This document shows, one piece after another, positions 17,531 to 20,856 of a stretch of DNA of 20,856 nt. The DNA comes from Folioceros fuciformis (taxonomy: Eukaryota; Anthocerotophyta; Anthocerotopsida; Anthocerotales): assembly GCA_049999805.1 (NCBI GenBank), contig JBNGIO010003578.1, positions 1-20,856 of the forward strand, given 5' to 3'. The first letter of the stretch is position 1, and each line of letters starts with the position of its first letter. The translations under genes and the position numbers were made by a program. The notes under the pieces were generated by a model. That model was not told the DNA's origin, ran no database searches, and saw only the letters and a program-made list of their open reading frames with translations.

Positions 17531-18120
17531 CCAGCACGCACAAACCGAGGGCTTACTACCAAATTGGGTAACACCACTCTGGAAGGCACAGAGGTCTCGT
17601 AACCTGCAACATTGCAGATCACATTGTCCGCACGGGTATCCTACTGCTGTTTCACACAAAGCAGGTGTCACCGGTTAGACCGAGACCAGTCCAACCCACA
17701 ATCTCTTTCCTGTCTATTGCAGTCTTTTGGTGTTTTGGGTTGCAGGCCAGAGTGCATGACTGCTCCAATCAACGTCCTACATCCTCAATGTATGGCCGAG
17801 TCCAAGATATGGAGCCTTATTGCATCCTAGCAGACCCTGCACAAGACCATTGAAACATCTCACCATGTTGATGCTGCCTAAGATTGTAGACACTCCCCAG
17901 ATTCTATTCGCAAATTCCAATATTCTTTGCTCGTCCGATCAACCTATGTTGATCCCAGAACTCAGGGGATTCAGACAAGCTGCTCAGCTCTTCAAGAGGA
18001 CAACAGAGTATAAAAAGTACGAAGCTTTACAGGGGCCATCCCTGCTAGGATGCTGGTCGACCAGTCTAATCAGAGCTATGTACACTGTACTCTTCCCACC
18101 GTTGATGAAACCGTTTCCTT
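17531..18120. other. No recognisable gene
   Basis: Open frames of up to about 115 residues occur on the plus strand without recognisable domains or clear starts. A faint resemblance to retroelement coding sequence was considered and not accepted. Confidence 0.45.
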
Positions 18121-18534
18121 TCACCGGTCAAAGGTGCCTTCCTCCCAAGGCACATTTCTTCCTTGAATAGGTGATACAATTCTGAAGTTGTTCCTCGTAA
18201 GAAGATTCAACACCACCGGCTTACTGCTAGCCACGGTCGGCCAGCCATTATCTATCTTCCGGGCGGTCGCTTCTCTCCACTCCTTAGACAGTATCCTAGG
18301 AACGGTTCCTGTCTTAACCAGGTTGGAATCAATCGGACTCACCATACAGCCCGCAGAAAACATGCATCGTGGCTTCAGTTCTATGGAGTCCTTCGTTCCA
18401 GCGTATCCATGATCACAGGACTGAAAGAGGTGCTCACTGCCAAAAATCTTCCTGTTGCGAACCAAATCCCAGTAGATGTAGGGCACGAAGAAGGCTCCCG
18501 TGACGGAGCCCACAATCAGCCTGGTTTGACCCAT
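18121..18534 (-). CDS. Unrecognised small ORF with one possible membrane segment
   Basis: From the ATG at 18534 the frame encodes 137 aa starting MGQTRLIVGSVTGAFFVPYI. Residues about 5-21 are hydrophobic, followed by a basic stretch (VRNRK), as in single-pass organelle membrane microproteins. A donor-like A|GTGAGC follows codon 32, so the real product could be spliced and the remainder of the frame may not be coding. I do not recognise the family. It could also be a chance frame. Confidence 0.2.
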   Translation of the reverse strand: MGQTRLIVGSVTGAFFVPYIYWDLVRNRKIFGSEHLFQSCDHGYAGTKDSIELKPRCMFSAGCMVSPIDSNLVKTGTVPRILSKEWREATARKIDNGWPTVASSKPVVLNLLTRNNFRIVSPIQGRNVPWEEGTFDR

Positions 18535-18600
18535 GAACGCTGCCTTGTCGCTTCTCGTTTGTCGATTGCAAGGCTCAGCACAGAGTTGGCTCACATATAG

Positions 18601-20125
18601 GAGTCCACTGTGACTGAGCTCAACAGGGTACGTCCCGGATGTTTGATGCAGTCTGGCAGTGGTCTGAACATACCAAATCCGTATTGGCTACGGGCAGACA
18701 GAGGAAAGTGCTCCTTGGACCGATCTTACAGCTCGCTTTAGCAACGTCTGCAACTGGCTGCGACAACAACTTCTGGTCGGCAAGTGTTTTATGGGTGCAT
18801 CCAGGTCCTCCTCTACCGCGACTGTCGGGTTTCTCTTCGCCAGCAGCTGGACACGGATGCCTATGGCACTTGACATGGAACCCGCGTGGAAAAGCAGCTA
18901 CCCAGAGAGCTTCGGCAGAACAGCTCGGACGGATAGGACAGGGTTCTGAGCTTTCCATGTCCTACGGGATCTTCTATCGGCAATAAAAATAGTTAGAACA
19001 ACGACGAGGCGCGGGAAGCCAAGTGTTTCGAGAAGTTGAAGAAGGCAGAGCTGAACGCAGAAACCAGAGCAGGAGGAGGAAGAGGAAGGCTCGTTGCTGC
19101 TCCCCAGACTATTGCCGGCCACCGTCGACCACCCTTCCTAATGGCAGACACTGGGCTGCGATAAGCGCATTTTGGCGCATCAGGAGTCCAGGCTGGCCGA
19201 GAGCTTCAACGAGATCTAGACAGCCTGTGAAAAGTGTGGAGGAGGGTCGCAAAGCAATGCTCGAGGGTTCGAGCAGGGAACACAGTACTGCCTGTACTTG
19301 GACGTACGCTTCTTGATTCTCGGTAAATTAGACGTGGAGGGAAACAGGATGAGTTTTCCAATTCATTCTAGAGTGAAATTCTCATCACACTACGAAGAGA
19401 ACACTTAGGTTCAGAACTCTTGGTATGTTATTGAACCCTGATCCTCTCGTCCAGTTTGAACCTATATCGAGCGAAGAATTATCGACATGTGTCTCCGCTT
19501 CTGAGTTCCCCAATGTGGGATAATTTGCCACTCAAGATTGTATCGAAAGGATCCTTCAACGCCGCACAACAAGCTCTTGTGGTGGATCCGCCAGACTAGT
19601 TAGCATCTTTCCACTGGTGTATGCAGCTCCTTCCGATTCGCTACACGCGCGTTCGGATCCTGATTTTGTAGATTGGCTGGCAAATTACAGCACACGGGCC
19701 ACAGAACCCCTCGCAAATCAAATTCCGGTCCTGTTTGATATATTTCTAGAGGCTTAAACAGAGTTCTAGATGCAATATGCGACAGAACACCCTTGGTTTG
19801 CACCCAATCACAGCGCCCTGCCCCGACCTCGCACGCGCACAAGCGCACTGCACATTTGATAGACCTTCGTCAAAAACCATTCATATATCTTTGGACGAGG
19901 TAGGTGCTCGTGGTGGTGACGTTTTTAGTCTGGTTTCCTTTGTCTTCACCTCGGGAGGCTTCGGAGCAGGAGACTCCTCAGCTGTGGAACTGGGTTTCGG
20001 GGCAAAACACAGTGCCCGAGCACCTGGCTCAGAACCCTGTAAATCAGGCTAGGCTAGGGTAGGCTTTGCCCGTTGCGGCAGTTTGGCATGTGCAGGAACG
20101 TGAGCTTGAGCTTGAGCATGGGAGG
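18601..20125. other. Long stretch without recognisable genes
   Basis: Frames of 60-115 residues occur on both strands, but none has family motifs, a convincing start or conserved-looking composition. Around 19170-19330 one plus frame reads ACEKCGGGS then QYCLYLDVR after an internal stop; it looks faintly protein-like but could not be assigned. No RNA gene or transposon terminus was identified. Confidence 0.45.
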
Positions 20126-20230
20126 AAGCATGGGTTGGTCGTCACAGGTTGTCCGAGCGTTGAAGCAGCAAGGACATGAGAATAAGCATGTGTTGTCGTG
20201 ACATGTTTTCCGGGCTTTGAAGCAGGAGGT
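20126..20230. repeat. Diverged 58-bp tandem duplication
   Basis: AAGCATGGGTTGGTCGTCAC at 20126 and AAGCATGTGTTGTCGTGAC at 20184 begin two imperfect copies that both run to TTGAAGCAG. A short GAGCTT hexamer repeat precedes them (20103-20117). Confidence 0.6.
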
Positions 20231-20581
20231 GACGGGCAACTTGCAGGCTCATGCTCCAGACGAAACTAGGGCAAGTCCTGGCCAGCCTTGGGTTCGGGGC
20301 TGGGATGATATTCGCAAGCAAGGAGGGCCACCGGCAGGGAACCAGTAGGCAGTCTAACGTGCGAGGTTGAATGGGCCTACTTCACCTCTACGATGCCAGG
20401 GCATGATTGTGTCTGCTCAGCCTGGATCTCTGCCAAGAGGCTTAGCACCCCACCTCCAGTGAGACTTTCCATGACTATGATAGTTAAACAAGTGTCAACA
20501 ATAATGGAAGGGATGAATTTTCTTGACACCTGGTTGTTGAATTCCTTTTTAAGCATTTGTGCATCCCTTTAAGCTTTCCAT
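20231..20581. other. Spacer, nothing recognised
   Basis: Mixed-composition sequence leading into the right-edge minisatellite; no gene, RNA or element boundary seen. Confidence 0.45.
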
Positions 20582-20856
20582 CCCCTTTGAGCTGTGTATG
20601 CATCTTCACGCTTTTAGCTACCCAAAGCTTCCCCTTTGAGCTGTGGATGCATCTTCACGCTGTTAGCTACCCAAAGCTTCCACTTTGAGCTGTGTATGCA
20701 TCTTCACGCTGTTATCTACCGTGTATCCACTTTTACACTTTTAGCTGCTGGCGTATCCATCTTCACACTTTTAGCTCCTGTGTATCCATCTTCACACTTT
20801 TAGGTGCCGTGTATCCATCTTCAGCCTGTTAGCTGCTGTGTATCCATCTTCAGCCT
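20582..20856. repeat. Nested minisatellite (49-bp then 29-bp units)
   Basis: 49-bp units start at 20582, 20631 and 20680 (CCCCTTTGAGCTGTGTATGC ... TTAGCTACCCAAAGCTT), the third incomplete. They are followed by 29-30-bp units at 20721, 20751, 20780, 20809 and 20838 (GTGTATCCATCTTCACAC ... TTAGCTGC). The short unit corresponds to the long unit without its roughly 20-bp CCAAAGCTTCCCCTTTGAGC part. The array runs off the window end. Confidence 0.92.

Noticed and set aside
17820-18170. Ty1-copia retroelement fragment
   Set aside because: Only a few residues loosely resemble the RNase H region; no continuous alignment, LTR or integrase motif seen.
19021-19340. Relic of a zinc protein (ACEKCGGGS, QYCLYLDVR)
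   Set aside because: One internal stop and no recognisable family; kept only as an unassigned note.

Overview
The window looks like nuclear DNA of a land plant, most likely a fern or another seed-free vascular plant. This is inferred from gene style: two PLS-class pentatricopeptide repeat (PPR) genes without introns and with unusually uniform repeats, two GT-AG spliced genes with short introns, AT-rich spacers and many local minisatellites. No species could be confirmed from sequence alone.

Layout. Positions 1-770 are a degenerate tandem array whose units fold as hairpins, interrupted by a 10-N assembly gap. An AT-rich spacer and an untranslated-looking leader lead to a giant plus-strand PPR gene (1871-7564, 1897 aa) with 13 successive P-L-S modules, each about 104 residues. 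Its C-terminus carries E1/E2 motifs and a decayed DYW deaminase in which the catalytic HSE has become RSK. Positions 7565-10260 are spacer with a 24-bp minisatellite, a 49-bp triplication and a probable tRNA-derived SINE on the minus strand. A two-exon Yippee-like zinc protein gene (minus, 10858-11493) comes next.

A second PPR gene (minus, 11919-14915) follows. It has the same N-terminal block and the same C-terminal block as the first but only 4 central modules, and it has no DYW domain. Only 58 bp separate its first ATG from the end of a six-exon FAD monooxygenase gene of the kynurenine 3-monooxygenase type (minus, 14974-16876). Positions 17190-18600 hold a broken PPR relic on the plus strand and one unrecognised small minus-strand ORF. 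The rest shows no recognisable gene, and the right edge is a second nested minisatellite (49-bp and 29-bp units).

How the genes relate. The two PPR genes are convergent paralogues forming a large imperfect inverted pair around the Yippee gene. They should be organelle RNA-binding proteins, most plausibly RNA-editing site-recognition factors that need a deaminase supplied in trans. The Yippee and monooxygenase genes show no obvious functional link to them. I see no operon, defence island or other multi-gene system. The most unusual content is the PPR pair: module expansion, a shared lack of a working deaminase, and a visible DYW relic.
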